Positions 46,965 through 56,819 of a stretch of 64,000 nucleotides of DNA are shown here, one piece after another (the first letter of the stretch is position 1; every line of letters starts with the position of its first letter). Origin of the DNA: Zhengitettix transpicula (Eukaryota; Arthropoda; Insecta; Orthoptera; Tetrigidae). Below the pieces are notes generated by a model. The model made no database searches, was not told where the DNA came from, and saw only the letters and a list, made by a program, of their open reading frames with translations. The stretch is from the NCBI GenBank assembly GCA_037074705.1, contig CM073595.1, positions 27,557,501 through 27,621,500 of the forward strand. The letters are read 5' to 3'. Position numbers and translations under genes: made by a program.

Positions 46965-49900
46965 TACCTTGGTTTTTCAATTTTGAAAATATATTTTTAA
47001 TATAGTACTAATAATGGGATAAGAAAAATTTAATGTTCTCAATTATATTAATTAATTAAATAACATAATGTGTATTTAACCTTAAAATCGTTAATTAGGA
47101 CATGAAACTTAAGTCGAAAGCTTCTACAGTTTTTAAAGTTGAATAAATGCTGGGAAAATATTACAAGTGTTTTGATTGGAGACTGATTCAACCTTATTAA
47201 ATCAATAAATATCAGTCATATATAAATATAAAATTTTCAGTCTAAACTTGAAACTTCGGTTATTGTGCAAGTAATTTAATAGATTGTAGATTCTCCTAGA
47301 TGGAATCTTGTAAAGTATAAATATCATCAGTAGGAAATTAATTTCTTTTTCTTGGGGTGTCTCAGTGTGCTGTAGAATATTGATAAAAGGAAACTTACTG
47401 GTCTCCTTGTTAACCACTGTCAGTTTTAATTATTCTTATAACTCGATTTTTAAACAGAAATATGTTTCATTGGAGGTTAAATTTGTATAAATCGTGACCG
47501 GCGATGCGTCACGATAGTGCATTTACGTGATATTACACACAGACTTCTTTCTGATCGACTATAATCACGATTCCTACTCATTAAATAGAATCCAGAATTA
47601 AATTCCTAGTTACTTTTTTTAAAAAAAGGAGAAATAAAACATATTTATATCCCGCAATTTTAGGCCGCAATTAAAGAAAATTTGATTTTTTTGTTAATTA
47701 ATACAGTACAATAAAATAAACGAAAATTATCCTCTGCGGGAAACTGACTTCTGATAGTTTAAAACTGATGTCACAAGGAAATATAAGGATTTTGGTTCGA
47801 AAAAATGTGAAATTTCACGAACTAGTGTTAGATGTTCTTAATTATTCAACTCCAAAAGCAATTTAAAAATTTATAAAGTATCTTTATTTGTTTTGCATAA
47901 CTCAATAATATTTTTTATTACGATGGAATAAAGTCTTCGTTCGCGTTCAATCCGTGCATTTAGACATTTTCTACGGCACTTTCGACTATACTTTCGTAGA
48001 GCAAGTAATCGTGAGGACGACACGACGACATTAGGGAGCTCCGGAGCCGAATCTGCGAGGGGAGAGAAGAAACAAACATGGAACCCTGTGCCGAGGCTAA
48101 TCCTTTTACGTCAGACGCACACTGGCTTCCCGCCGTGGAGCTGCCGAGGTCCATCTATCATCTTCCTCCTCTGCTACAATTCGAACCTGGGACTCCCAAA
48201 CACCTCTCGCGGGATTCTCTTTCTCCTAAAAACATTGATTTATTCTTTCATATAAACAAGAAAGAAATTATACTCCGCTCCTTAGAATCTTAAAATCGCG
48301 TCAGCCATTTCACATCCGTAATCAACAATTCCTCTTTATCGGTTAGTTTTTATTCGTCGATGACCAGCTTTCGGCTACGCACAAAAATAAATTTCTACAA
48401 ACAAAGTCAAGAATAGAAAAGAATTATTGCCCATTGATCGACGCGAGACACAAAACTTCAAGGATGTGGAAAAATTCATACATTTGACATAGTTTTGAAT
48501 CTATAACTATTAATTTTATTTACATAAAATTCATGCATAATAAGATAACGTATTAAGTATTTCAACAGGACCAAATGATTAAAATTAAATTTGTACAGTA
48601 GAATAATTAATAATATTTTCTCTCTAAAATATTTTATTAATTATATAATTCATGCTATTTATAAGTTTCTGTATGATTTTTTTCCAAAAACATATATATA
48701 TATATATATATATAAATATTTAAATAAAATAATAACGTGTGTCTCACATAGCGTCGATTACTATAATACAGTAATAAATTTTCAGGACCACTGTAATGGA
48801 ATTATTTATGGTAAGTAACACGATATAATATTAAAAGATTGTATCAAATAATCTGACAATTATCTTTAATAAATAAGTAATATTCTTCTGAATTGTTGGA
48901 AGGTGAGAAAACAGTTTCGTTATGTTTTTGTCGTATGAGAATCAATTCATTAGTTTCATTACAAGAATAGAAATCAGAATGTTGTAGGTCCTGAAACGCG
49001 TAGAAAAATGTAGAAACGTGGAAATCCCGGAAGCATGTTTAATTTATTTTTTCCGTGCGAATTTTGAAAGCAAAAACCGTATGACATTTTAAATCTTCTT
49101 GCAATCACAACAAGAGAAGTGCCGAAGTGAAATAGTAAAGCTTTCGGCGCACAGTGGCAATTAAAATCGGAGATCGAAGTCACAGAGTTACGATTCCATT
49201 TGCTCCTTCGGACGCAGCTTCCACGAATCGATTTCTTGTGGAAGCACTGAGGACTTTTAACACTGCGAGTGAAACCAGCGACGTCATTATCTCGATAACA
49301 GCTTCGATTTGTAGCTTTACTCCACACTGTAAAGTATGATTTACGTTCTTGTCTCTCAAAAAGGAAACATCGTTGCAGCCGGTTAGCGTCGATTACGTAG
49401 GTTATGATGCTAGGTGTGCTTAATAGCTCTGATTTTCCGACGGGTTCCCAATTATGAAATTTAAGAATAGTCTGTGTCGTTTAACACGTATCGCCACTTC
49501 CCGAATAATTTTGGTCGTATTGATTAATGTTACACTTGTCTCTTAAAATTGATTCAGGTAAAACTACATTGAGACTAAAATACGCAGACGAAAATTTTAA
49601 TACTGTATTTTCCAAAAGATAATTCCTGAATTTAATTTCTGTCCCCGTCGCAAGTAAAAGACGCGTAAATATTTGCTAACATAACAAAATACTACTAAGT
49701 TATCAGATTCATCTATGCTTAAGAGTATGAATTTAATGAGTGCAACTGAGCAGAATGTGGTCAGTCTTGATGAAATCCAAACAAAAATATCAATAATATA
49801 GTGGTACATTTTTTTATTGTTATTTAATTTTTTTATTATGAGTAGCATTAACTTTTACATCTTTTTATAAAATTATATAAATTATAGGTTATTTACATGC

Positions 49901-50600
49901 TACATATCAATATAAATTTAAGATAATTGAATGGAAGAAACGACAGCCAGTTAGTCAGAAATTTATTTTGAAAAATTTAAAACATTATAAAAAAAAAGCG
50001 AACACTACGTTTCATCGCTAAAGGTAAGTTTCAATTAAATGTGAAATTCCTAAACTAAAAATTCCAAGTAAACAAAGTTTTACAAACATGATAATTTATA
50101 ATACAATTATGTAAAATATATAGCATTACTTAATTACTTCAATTACACGATTTTAACGTGTGATTTTCACGCATGTTGCGGTCGAAATGAATATATTTAC
50201 ACATCTGTTAAAGAGTATTGTTGAATTTAAAATAACAATAAAACTGTGAAAATATTATAATACAAGAAATAGTTTAAAATAACAGGGAATAATAAATTAT
50301 GTTTAAATTATAGGTATCAGTTTTTGCATTAAAAATCATTGGATGTAATATGCAGCATATCGCTCATCAATCTGGATTAATATTTACATTCTTCTTCTAA
50401 AATTTTTACATTATGTAATGGTAAAAACGGTAATTTTGGTCATGTGTGTAAATGTGTGTGCGCAGCTCAGAAATTTATATTTCTCGTGATTAATTGTAAG
50501 TATTGTTATATAATTTTTGACACAATTGAATTATAAATTATCGTATTTTTAAAATTTCATTTTGTTGATATTACTAAATTACGAATTTAACATTTAATTT
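46965..50600. other. no recognised gene
   Basis: AT-rich apart from a GC-richer block at 47940-48300 and another near 49000-49330. Frames 47960-48154 (-), 48078-48293 (+) and 48974-49327 (-, 117 codons) have no recognisable domain. An (AT)n tract lies at 48692-48713. A remnant ACGTTTCATCGCTAAAGG near 50007-50024 may be a very decayed motif. Confidence 0.45.
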
Positions 50601-50604
50601 TAAT

Positions 50605-50650
50605 TTACACCTGAAGATGTCCCAAAAATTTAGGGATGAAACGTTAAGTT
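50605..50650 (+). ncRNA. hammerhead-like motif
   Basis: CTGAAGA (50611-50617), extra T, GTCCC/GGGAT stem (five pairs, one G-T) with a 9-base loop, GAAACGTTAAG. ACAC precedes the core but its complement has been lost. Confidence 0.5.
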
Positions 50651-50934
50651 TGTTTTATTATAAGGTTTTAAATTTTTCGTAATATTTTTCTTCCTTTTTC
50701 GTTGGTAATTATTATCCATTTATTTAAAATAAGTCAGAAAAATATAATTTTTAAGTTATTTACACTTACATTTGTACTGCAAATAAATTGCTTTCATTTA
50801 CATAAGTTAGTTTTTTTCTTGTGTATGTTTGATTTAACAAATTAATTTTAAAATTCCTGTAATAATTAATTACTTTAATGAATTTTATAATCTTTGTTTG
50901 GTACGTTGGTGATTATATCATTTTTAGATAAATA

Positions 50935-51165
50935 AATACGCAGCTTTGAGTTAGAAAATTATGTTTATTAACTAAAAATTAAATATGCCGCCGTTTCGTA
51001 TTGTTTTTAGGATCTCTTCAGGTCAAATAAATTTTCGGTTGCAACAGACAAGACAAATTATTTTTACGTTATTTTTATATTAAATTATTAAACGTGAAGA
51101 AAATAATTTAGTGACTCAAGGCCGTATATTAATTTATTTGTAATATTATAAATGAGAGATATTTT
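50935..51165. mobile_element. foldback element, right motif deleted
   Basis: GCAGCTTTGAGTTAGAAAATTA (left) is mirrored by TAATTTAGTGACTCAAGGCCG (right). The right motif is reduced to ACGTGAAGAAAA. Same family as the 12, 30.4 and 59 kb elements. Confidence 0.65.
50990..51030 (-). repeat. hammerhead-like motif, decayed stem
   Basis: Minus strand CTGAAGA (51015-51021), extra G, ATCCT against AATAC, GAAACGGCGG. Core intact, stem lost. Confidence 0.35.
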
Positions 51166-51169
51166 ATCA

Positions 51170-52360
51170 TAATTATTGTTCTATCATTTTGTTGAGTTCT
51201 TTTTCACCCAAGACACCTTTTATCTATTGTTCGAATTGTCGTGGATAATGTTGTCAGTTACGTTTTACATAATAATTGTTGTGTTAACTTTAGTAAAGCA
51301 TATTTTAAATCCAGATTTAATTATATAAGAGTAAATAATTGAAAATTATCACCTTAAATGCGGTGACAGCGTTTCCGATCTCATGATACTGTATATGATA
51401 GAAGCTGAATCCAGAACTAGGAACTGCGGCGTTAAAATATTATTATGTAGTAATAAACACGCATGTTTCATTGACTCGCCGCAGGTAAGTCGTCATTCGG
51501 TTCCAAGTTCGATGCTAATTTCTCTTTCAAAGTAATACTCAATCCATTGGTGTGTTTGATGTAAACAATTAGATGTTAGAACTGGTTATAGGCCGCAGAG
51601 AGGAGCGGACAGGAAGATGTTGTTTTGTGCAATAAAATGTGGATTCCTCTGGCCGGCTCTTCCGTTGACTGACGTTCCGACCTTTTTTCACGTGAGCTGC
51701 TTAAGAACATAGGTCTATTCAATCAGCGAAACATCCAAAATGGCTCACAATGAATTATTCGAATAGTATTTCGGACGTAGGAATGACGTTCTGTCTCCCT
51801 AACCCCGACAAAAGAGAACATTGCGATTATCGCTCTAAAAGGGACGCAAAAAAATGCATAGAATGTCAAAGGCACGAATCTTCAAAGTGTTCGGCTCCAA
51901 ATAGTCGGAATGAATTTTCGTAAGCCCACAATTGCAGTTTGGGGATCGTTTTGGGGCTACAAAACGTCACACAAGTGGATGCTTTATGATATAAGCGTCA
52001 GGGATCAAGAAGGGGAATCTCAGCGTGTCGATATTCTTCATAAAAAAAAACCTATACTTTGATCATGTATGGTAATATGTGTATATAAACTCTAGTCAGG
52101 ATGTGGAATTGTCAGAATTATTAAACAATTTTAATGCAAAGGAAAGAGAGGAATGTGACGGCTTATCGGAAATTGAAGCTCGGCGTCGTCACTCAGGGCA
52201 AGAGGAAGGTCGTCAAATTTTCGGAGGCCTTAGCCTCCTTCGTCAGGAAGACGAAAGTACATCCCATGCGCCGACTTGCATATATATGGCTTTAAGCATC
52301 CAACTGAATTTCCCACGCAAATATGTCAGTGTTGCCGCCTCAGCTATTCCTTTACTCTTT
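51170..52360. other. no recognised gene
   Basis: 51400-52300 is richer in G+C. The plus frame 52079-52402 (107 codons) is charged in its first half but matches no family I know. Its end lies inside an inverted-repeat arm, which argues against it being a host exon. Confidence 0.45.
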
Positions 52361-52362
52361 AG

Positions 52363-52698
52363 TGTTAAAGTAAATTACCTTATAACGGTCACTGGTAAGT
52401 AAAATAATTAATTTTAAATTACAGCTTTCGACCTTCAGTTGGCCAAATTCATCAGTTCCCTAATATTAATAAACGATTCACATGTGTACTAAAAAATAAT
52501 TTTATTGTTGAGTTGTTCCCGGACGACGTGTTCTCAACATGAAGCCAATTTTATAAATTAACGAAGGACTTAAAACGGATTAGAATAATTTTTTAAAATT
52601 GTTTATTATGAATATGGGCGACTGAAAGCCGAAAGGTCTCAATTAAAATAAATTATTTTACGTACGTGTAACCGCTGTAAGGCTATTTACTTAAGCAT
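52363..52698. mobile_element. foldback element, second motif class
   Basis: Left arm 52363-52460 and right arm 52610-52698 are inverted, diverged copies (AAGTAAAT(T/A), CCTTA(T/C)A(A/G)CGGT, AAAATAATT). Each arm contains CTTTCG(A/G)CCTTCAG or its complement. On the minus strand the left arm reads CTGATGAATTTGGCC, AACTGAA, GGTCGAAAGC. That is again a CTGATGA half, a GGCC/GGTC stem and GAAAG, but with four bases before the stem. Confidence 0.65.
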
Positions 52699-52699
52699 C

Positions 52700-53400
52700 C
52701 AACAAGAAAGTGTCAGATGAACATAATAAATTCCCTACAAATAATAAATTCGCGATAACCGTAGAAAATTCGCAGACTACAGAACAAAATGCTCGGTCAC
52801 CTTCCAGATACATCGGCTTGCCTCGGCACGTCTGATTGTATACGCGTTATATAACCACATCATTAAAGTCCAGCAAAAAAAAAAGAAATTACTTGGCTTA
52901 AACGATGAGATAGTTTTAATTCAAAGTATTTATTTGAATCCTTCAGGCCCAGAAATGATATTCAGTTCCCTATTAACTTGGCGCAGCGGCAACTATAAAC
53001 AGATCTGATCAATTATATGTTGCTATTTCGAGAGTTTTTTTTATTAAACTGTTATTTTAAGCCGCATTAACAACTAGGTCTTTAGCAACTATACGTTTAT
53101 ATTAAATTTGAATTACATATGTTTTATAAAACGACATTATTTATAAGTCTCCATGTAATATTCGATGAGTTGAATGAACTTTACAATGTTCTTTTGGTGT
53201 GTTTGTGATTTTGTTCAGCTTCCCTTTTCCCCGGGAGTCGTCAGTGTGTTCGTATTTCTTTAAGGTGGCTTATTGTTAGTTGAACTTTTACATCATATTT
53301 GCTCCCTTCGATTCAATTTGTTGTTGTATTTTAAAGAGTAGAAGTCATTCACATCATTATGTATTTTGCCTACTTTCAATTTCCTCCATCTTCTATTCTT
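52700..53400. other. no recognised gene
   Basis: AT-rich sequence, no repeat relation or frame supported. Confidence 0.5.
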
Positions 53401-53404
53401 GCAT

Positions 53405-53643
53405 TTCCCTTCTTATTTGAATCCGTACTTCCTTACGTGCGTTGATGCAACTATAATGGTTTTAAAATGGGAACCGTTCTGCCTGTTAGCGAATGAGAGC
53501 ATAAAAATAGACTGACGTTGCCACATCGTCAATAATGAATGTCTAAAATTCCTTACTGCAGCTGAGTGGACAAGAATATGTGACAACGTCGCACGAATTT
53601 GATTCGACGGCGCAAGGAAGATCTTCAAGGTCGAATCGCCTCC
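53405..53643 (-). repeat. ORF-like dispersed repeat, copy 2
   Basis: Inverted partner of 28835-29050 about 24.5 kb away. The 71-codon minus-strand frame (53413-53628) corresponds to that of the other copy. It lies directly after the LINE remnant 53671-54420 on the same strand, but copy 1 has no LINE next to it, so I treat it as an independent repeat. Confidence 0.65.
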
Positions 53644-53670
53644 CGTTTGAAAAGAACTATTGGAGCCGTA

Positions 53671-54420
53671 TTAGTTAGGTGTGAATGCAAAATTCCGTTT
53701 AACCTCAATATCAGGGATTTGTAAGTTATCGTTATTGATTAAGTTGTTGATTGTAGAATAAATTGGTAAGTGTTCGTTGGATTCACCGTTCAGAATTCTG
53801 AATCGCTGTGGTACGTCATTTTTGATAATGTTGTTGAACATTAATGATTTAAAGTACATAAGAATGAGATAAGTTATTACGTCTTTGTTCTAGAGATGTT
53901 TCTTGAGCTTCAATAATGATACTGTCACTCGGGTTAGTGCAAAAGAAGCCAGTGAATGGTTGTGTATTACGTTTGGCTTTTTCCGCCGTTTCTTTGAAAC
54001 TATGGAATATAATATACAACCATAATCTATTTTGGATCGAATTGTCAGTGGTATTTTCTACCAAGGATTTGCAAGAAAGGAGTTTCATTATGTTTATTAG
54101 TCTCCTTCATTCTGCATTGATGTAATTATGAGTGGATCTTATGTGTCAGTTTGCTATGAAAGTATATTCCCTATATTTTAAATTGGTTTATATTTGGCAG
54201 TGGGAAATTGGTGTTCCTCTTTTTGGACAACAATAAACTCTAGTAATACCTTCCAGAATCTGATATTTCACACCAATTTACGGTTTGTCAATATGAGACC
54301 TGAAATATGTCATCGCCTAATTGGGTCACTGTATATTGTAAATGGTGCAGGAGATATTGGAACACACTGTTGCAAATTTTTATAAATTTAACATGTATTT
54401 AAAGTTACTTCCCAGACTTC
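53671..54420 (-). pseudogene. LINE ORF2, region after the RT domain
   Basis: Three shifted minus-strand frames. First (54420-54180) comes a decayed (I)SGLILTNRKLV segment, corresponding to the K-F-L-G-L-I-F-D-x-K-L-x-W box. Then (54088-53849) comes NRLWLYIIFHS followed by TGFFCTNPSDSIIIEA and LEQRRNNLSHSYVL. Last (53859-53671) comes FKSLMFNNIIKNDVPQRF. The T-G-A-F-R-T-S-P-x-x-S-L-x-x-E-A-x-E-x-x-L-x-x-R-R pattern is typical of the thumb-to-RNase-H linker of R1/I/jockey-type LINEs. The RT palm of the same element lies at 54990-55285. Frameshifts and stops make it dead. Confidence 0.7.
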
Positions 54421-54460
54421 ACCTCCACCAAATCCTCCAATTGATGTTGTAACGATATCC

Positions 54461-54795
54461 ATGTTTGATGTTTGTGTTCTTTGGGGAGATTATTATTAAC
54501 AAGTACTGAAAGTGTTTTTAGTATATTTTATCGTTAATTCAAAATCGTACATGCAATTATCATTATATATGGCGCCCAACGTGGGGCTCCGTATGTAATG
54601 GTACTTGAATGTAATAAATCAATATGGTAATAATATATATGAAAAAATACGTTCAATATTTCTTTATTTGTGTTTACACGACATAAACAACAACGTCGTA
54701 ACAAAACATCAAAGATAGTACTAACTACTAATTCAGAGATCCTCCTCCTGCGGTTAATAACAATCTCTGCCCCAAAGATCACAAACATCAAACAC
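54461..54795. repeat. inverted repeat interrupting the LINE
   Basis: GTTTGATGTTTGTGTTCTTTGG (54463-54484) with GAGATTATTATTAAC is mirrored at 54753-54795 by GTTAATAACAATCTCTGCCCC and its continuation. The loop is about 250 bases. It separates the LINE palm from the thumb by more sequence than expected, so it looks like an insertion or an internal inverted duplication. Confidence 0.65.
54570..54587 (+). promoter_or_regulatory. LTR-type primer-binding-site-like sequence
   Basis: TGGCGCCCAACGTGGGGC. Many metazoan Ty3/gypsy-like and related LTR elements carry a TGGCGCC-type site just after the left LTR. No gag or pol and no LTR pair is visible around it, so it is at best a remnant. Confidence 0.3.
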
Positions 54796-54989
54796 GGACG
54801 TCATTGCTGTGTGTTAATGCTCCTCCTCAGGTTTCCCAGAAATAAACGAATCAGGACGAGATGAACTTGAATTCATCCAAACTCATGGAGTAGTTATTCC
54901 TTGATACATATATATGTAGTAGCCCTGCAATTAAATTCAGACTCCAGATTACTTACAATTAATTTCACGGTTCCAGTCGAACGATTTAT

Positions 54990-55285
54990 TTAATTTCATT
55001 ATTATCATTATATATCAATATATCTGATATTCACAGAATTGTGATGATGTCAGCGAATTTTCGAGCTATGACTGAGGGAAAGATTTTCTCGTCTGCGTCG
55101 TTTATGGCTAGTAAGAAAAGTGAAAGAGTCAGTACAGACCCTTGTGGAACACCGTTCCCTAGTTCCATGCTTTGATACTCTTGTTTTTATTCCCAGAGTT
55201 ATTTTTAACTGTAGTTGGAAGTCAAGAACAACTTACTTCTGGTCCTTTTTTTCAAGAAGTTTTGTAATTTTCACTTATTCTTTCA
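54990..55285 (-). pseudogene. LINE reverse transcriptase, palm fragment
   Basis: The minus strand reads GVPQGSVLTLSLFLLAIND, then ADEKI, then VIARKFADIITIL, stop (about 54993-55150). This is RT motif 4 (G-V-P-Q-G-S-V-L-S-P) and the catalytic K-F-A-D-D box with the second Asp replaced by Ile. Upstream (55190-55285), LKKRTRSKLFLTSNYS matches the W-L-x-x-R-x-x-x-V-x-x-x-x-x-x-S segment that precedes it, in a shifted frame. The spacing and strand fit the thumb fragment at 53671-54420, so both belong to one old R1/I/jockey-like insertion. Confidence 0.75.
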
Positions 55286-55289
55286 ACGA

Positions 55290-56250
55290 TTATACTTAAA
55301 AGATTTGTAATATGACTTTAAAGGTTGTTCTTGCTTTCTTTAAATATTTTCTTTTGTTTAGTTGTTTTGAATGTTCTTTGTTTGACGCGACTGGATATTT
55401 CAACGATTTCAACTGCATTATTCTTTTTTCCCCTGTATTTCAAAAGTATCGTTACTTGTTTACGAACGGTTACGTTTTCATACGGGCCAGCTATTTCTGT
55501 TTTTCAGCATACTATTACTTAAATTCTGAAGTCCCTATATCGGTGAAGAACGCTACGTCTGTTGATTAAACGTATCCTGTATGGGTTTCTGTGTATTTAA
55601 CAGTTTTATTTCGGTTATTGCGCACGTGTAAATCGTCTGTCGCTTTGCAAAGCGGATATCGTGTGCCTTTTCACTTTAACTCGCAACATAATTTTCGAAG
55701 CTGCAGACGGCCGTGCACAGACAGAAGGCAACAACTGAGCCACCGCCGTTTGAATTTCACGCTTGATTCTTGAAAAGAGGCCCCAAGATGTTTTGCTACT
55801 TTACGTGGCCGAAGCATTGTGAACGCCACTCTGGTATAAAAAAAAACTCAGCTATTTCGTATTGCACAAAGGTTAGTTAAACCTCGGCAGTAGGTTTCGA
55901 CTGCCGTACTGGTCCACATGAGACTTCCGGTGTGAAGTTCTGTCCCAGAGCAGAAACTTTGTATTTATTCTTCAATTTTTTCTTGTTTTTTACTTACCAT
56001 AATAATACTTTTTTGCATCTCCCATCATTGCCTTGGCCGTACCATTTTACTTTCCATTTAGATTAGTCTATTGAAAGCCTGAATTTGTCTACATCAACCG
56101 ATATATTTCCAAATATATTCACACACGGTATAGTCGCCAAATATGCCTGCAATAACCTAAACAATATGGAAATTATGAAGAATAAACGTGATAAATTTTT
56201 TTTTGTTTTTTTACTATTACATAAAATAAAATATAGTTTATACCTATAAC
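55290..56250. other. no recognised gene
   Basis: Mixed composition. Overlapping plus frames at 55312-55569 are low-complexity and cysteine/phenylalanine-rich, without a domain. 55620-55800 is GC-richer but unrecognised. Confidence 0.5.
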
Positions 56251-56275
56251 ACTTTATACCAAAAAATCAGTTTAG

Positions 56276-56322
56276 AAACGACAACGTTTCGGAACCTATT
56301 TGTTCCATCTTCAGGCTGTAAC
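56276..56322 (-). ncRNA. hammerhead-like motif, perfect stem
   Basis: Minus strand CTGAAGA (56308-56314), extra T, perfect GGAAC/GTTCC with a 6-base loop, GAAACGTTGTCGT. ACAGC before the core and GTCGT after it can pair at four of five positions including one G-T. Confidence 0.6.
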
Positions 56323-56444
56323 TCAACTGAAAAATTGCATGAACTTAAAAAAAAATTCCACTACAAATATGGATTTCATAAAAATTGTATTATTGTAAAA
56401 ATCCAAAGTTTATGGTGACCAATATAATTTCTCCGTAGGGTCAC

Positions 56445-56485
56445 AACCTTGAAGACGCCGCAAGTATGCACCGAAACGTTTTCGT
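56445..56485 (+). repeat. decayed hammerhead-like motif
   Basis: CTTGAAGACGCCGC ... CACCGAAACGTTTTCG. An extra T in the core, and a stem that no longer pairs. Confidence 0.35.
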
Positions 56486-56566
56486 TATTTTAAACCGATC
56501 TTTTTTTATTGATTCGTCTTTTATTCATTGTAAACTACATTTTATGGGGCGAATAAAACATTTTAT

Positions 56567-56816
56567 GGTTCTCAACCGGGTTAAATATTTATTAGTGCGC
56601 AATGTTTCCGTGGCGTGCTCGTCGTCGTTGATATTTGTGTTACGGTTAACAAGATTTATTTTTTAAAAAACAATTGAATTTTATGGATCAAATTCCGTAA
56701 ACGGAAATAATTGTTAGCTGTAAAACAGGTAACCGCGATTTACTTGACGACGACGGCAGGGCACGGCATGGAAACGTCGTGTAAATATTTAACCCGGTTC
56801 GGAACCCGGGAATTGT
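56567..56816. mobile_element. small GC-rich foldback element
   Basis: CTCAACCGGGTTAAATATTTA (about 56571-56591) is mirrored by TATTTAACCCGGTTCGGAA (about 56786-56804). The arms continue inward through a TTTCC(A/G)TG(C/G)CGTG...CGTCGTCGT segment. The right arm reads TTGACGACGACGGCAGGGC ... GGAAACGTCGTG, again a core-like start and GAAACGTCGTG end, but the stem is not clear. The spacer is about 100 bases. Confidence 0.65.
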
Positions 56817-56819
56817 TTA

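Larger units (their letters stand above)
56250..56500. mobile_element. foldback-like pair of motifs
   Basis: A minus-strand motif (56276-56322) and a plus-strand motif (56445-56485), pointing outward, with partly mirrored flanks (ACGACAACGTTTCGG against CCGAAACGTTTTCGTTAT). Confidence 0.55.

Noticed and set aside
48060..48200. tRNA gene suggested by a B-box-like GGTTCGAATTG on the minus strand
   Set aside because: No matching A box, acceptor stem or anticodon arm could be laid out around it.
52079..52402. Exon with a CTGGTAAGTA splice donor
   Set aside because: The donor-like sequence is part of an inverted-repeat arm that is mirrored at 52610-52698, so it is explained by the foldback element.
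54570..54587. Start of an LTR retrotransposon
   Set aside because: The primer-site-like sequence has no LTR upstream that I can pair with a downstream copy, and no gag/pol follows. Kept only as a low-confidence site.
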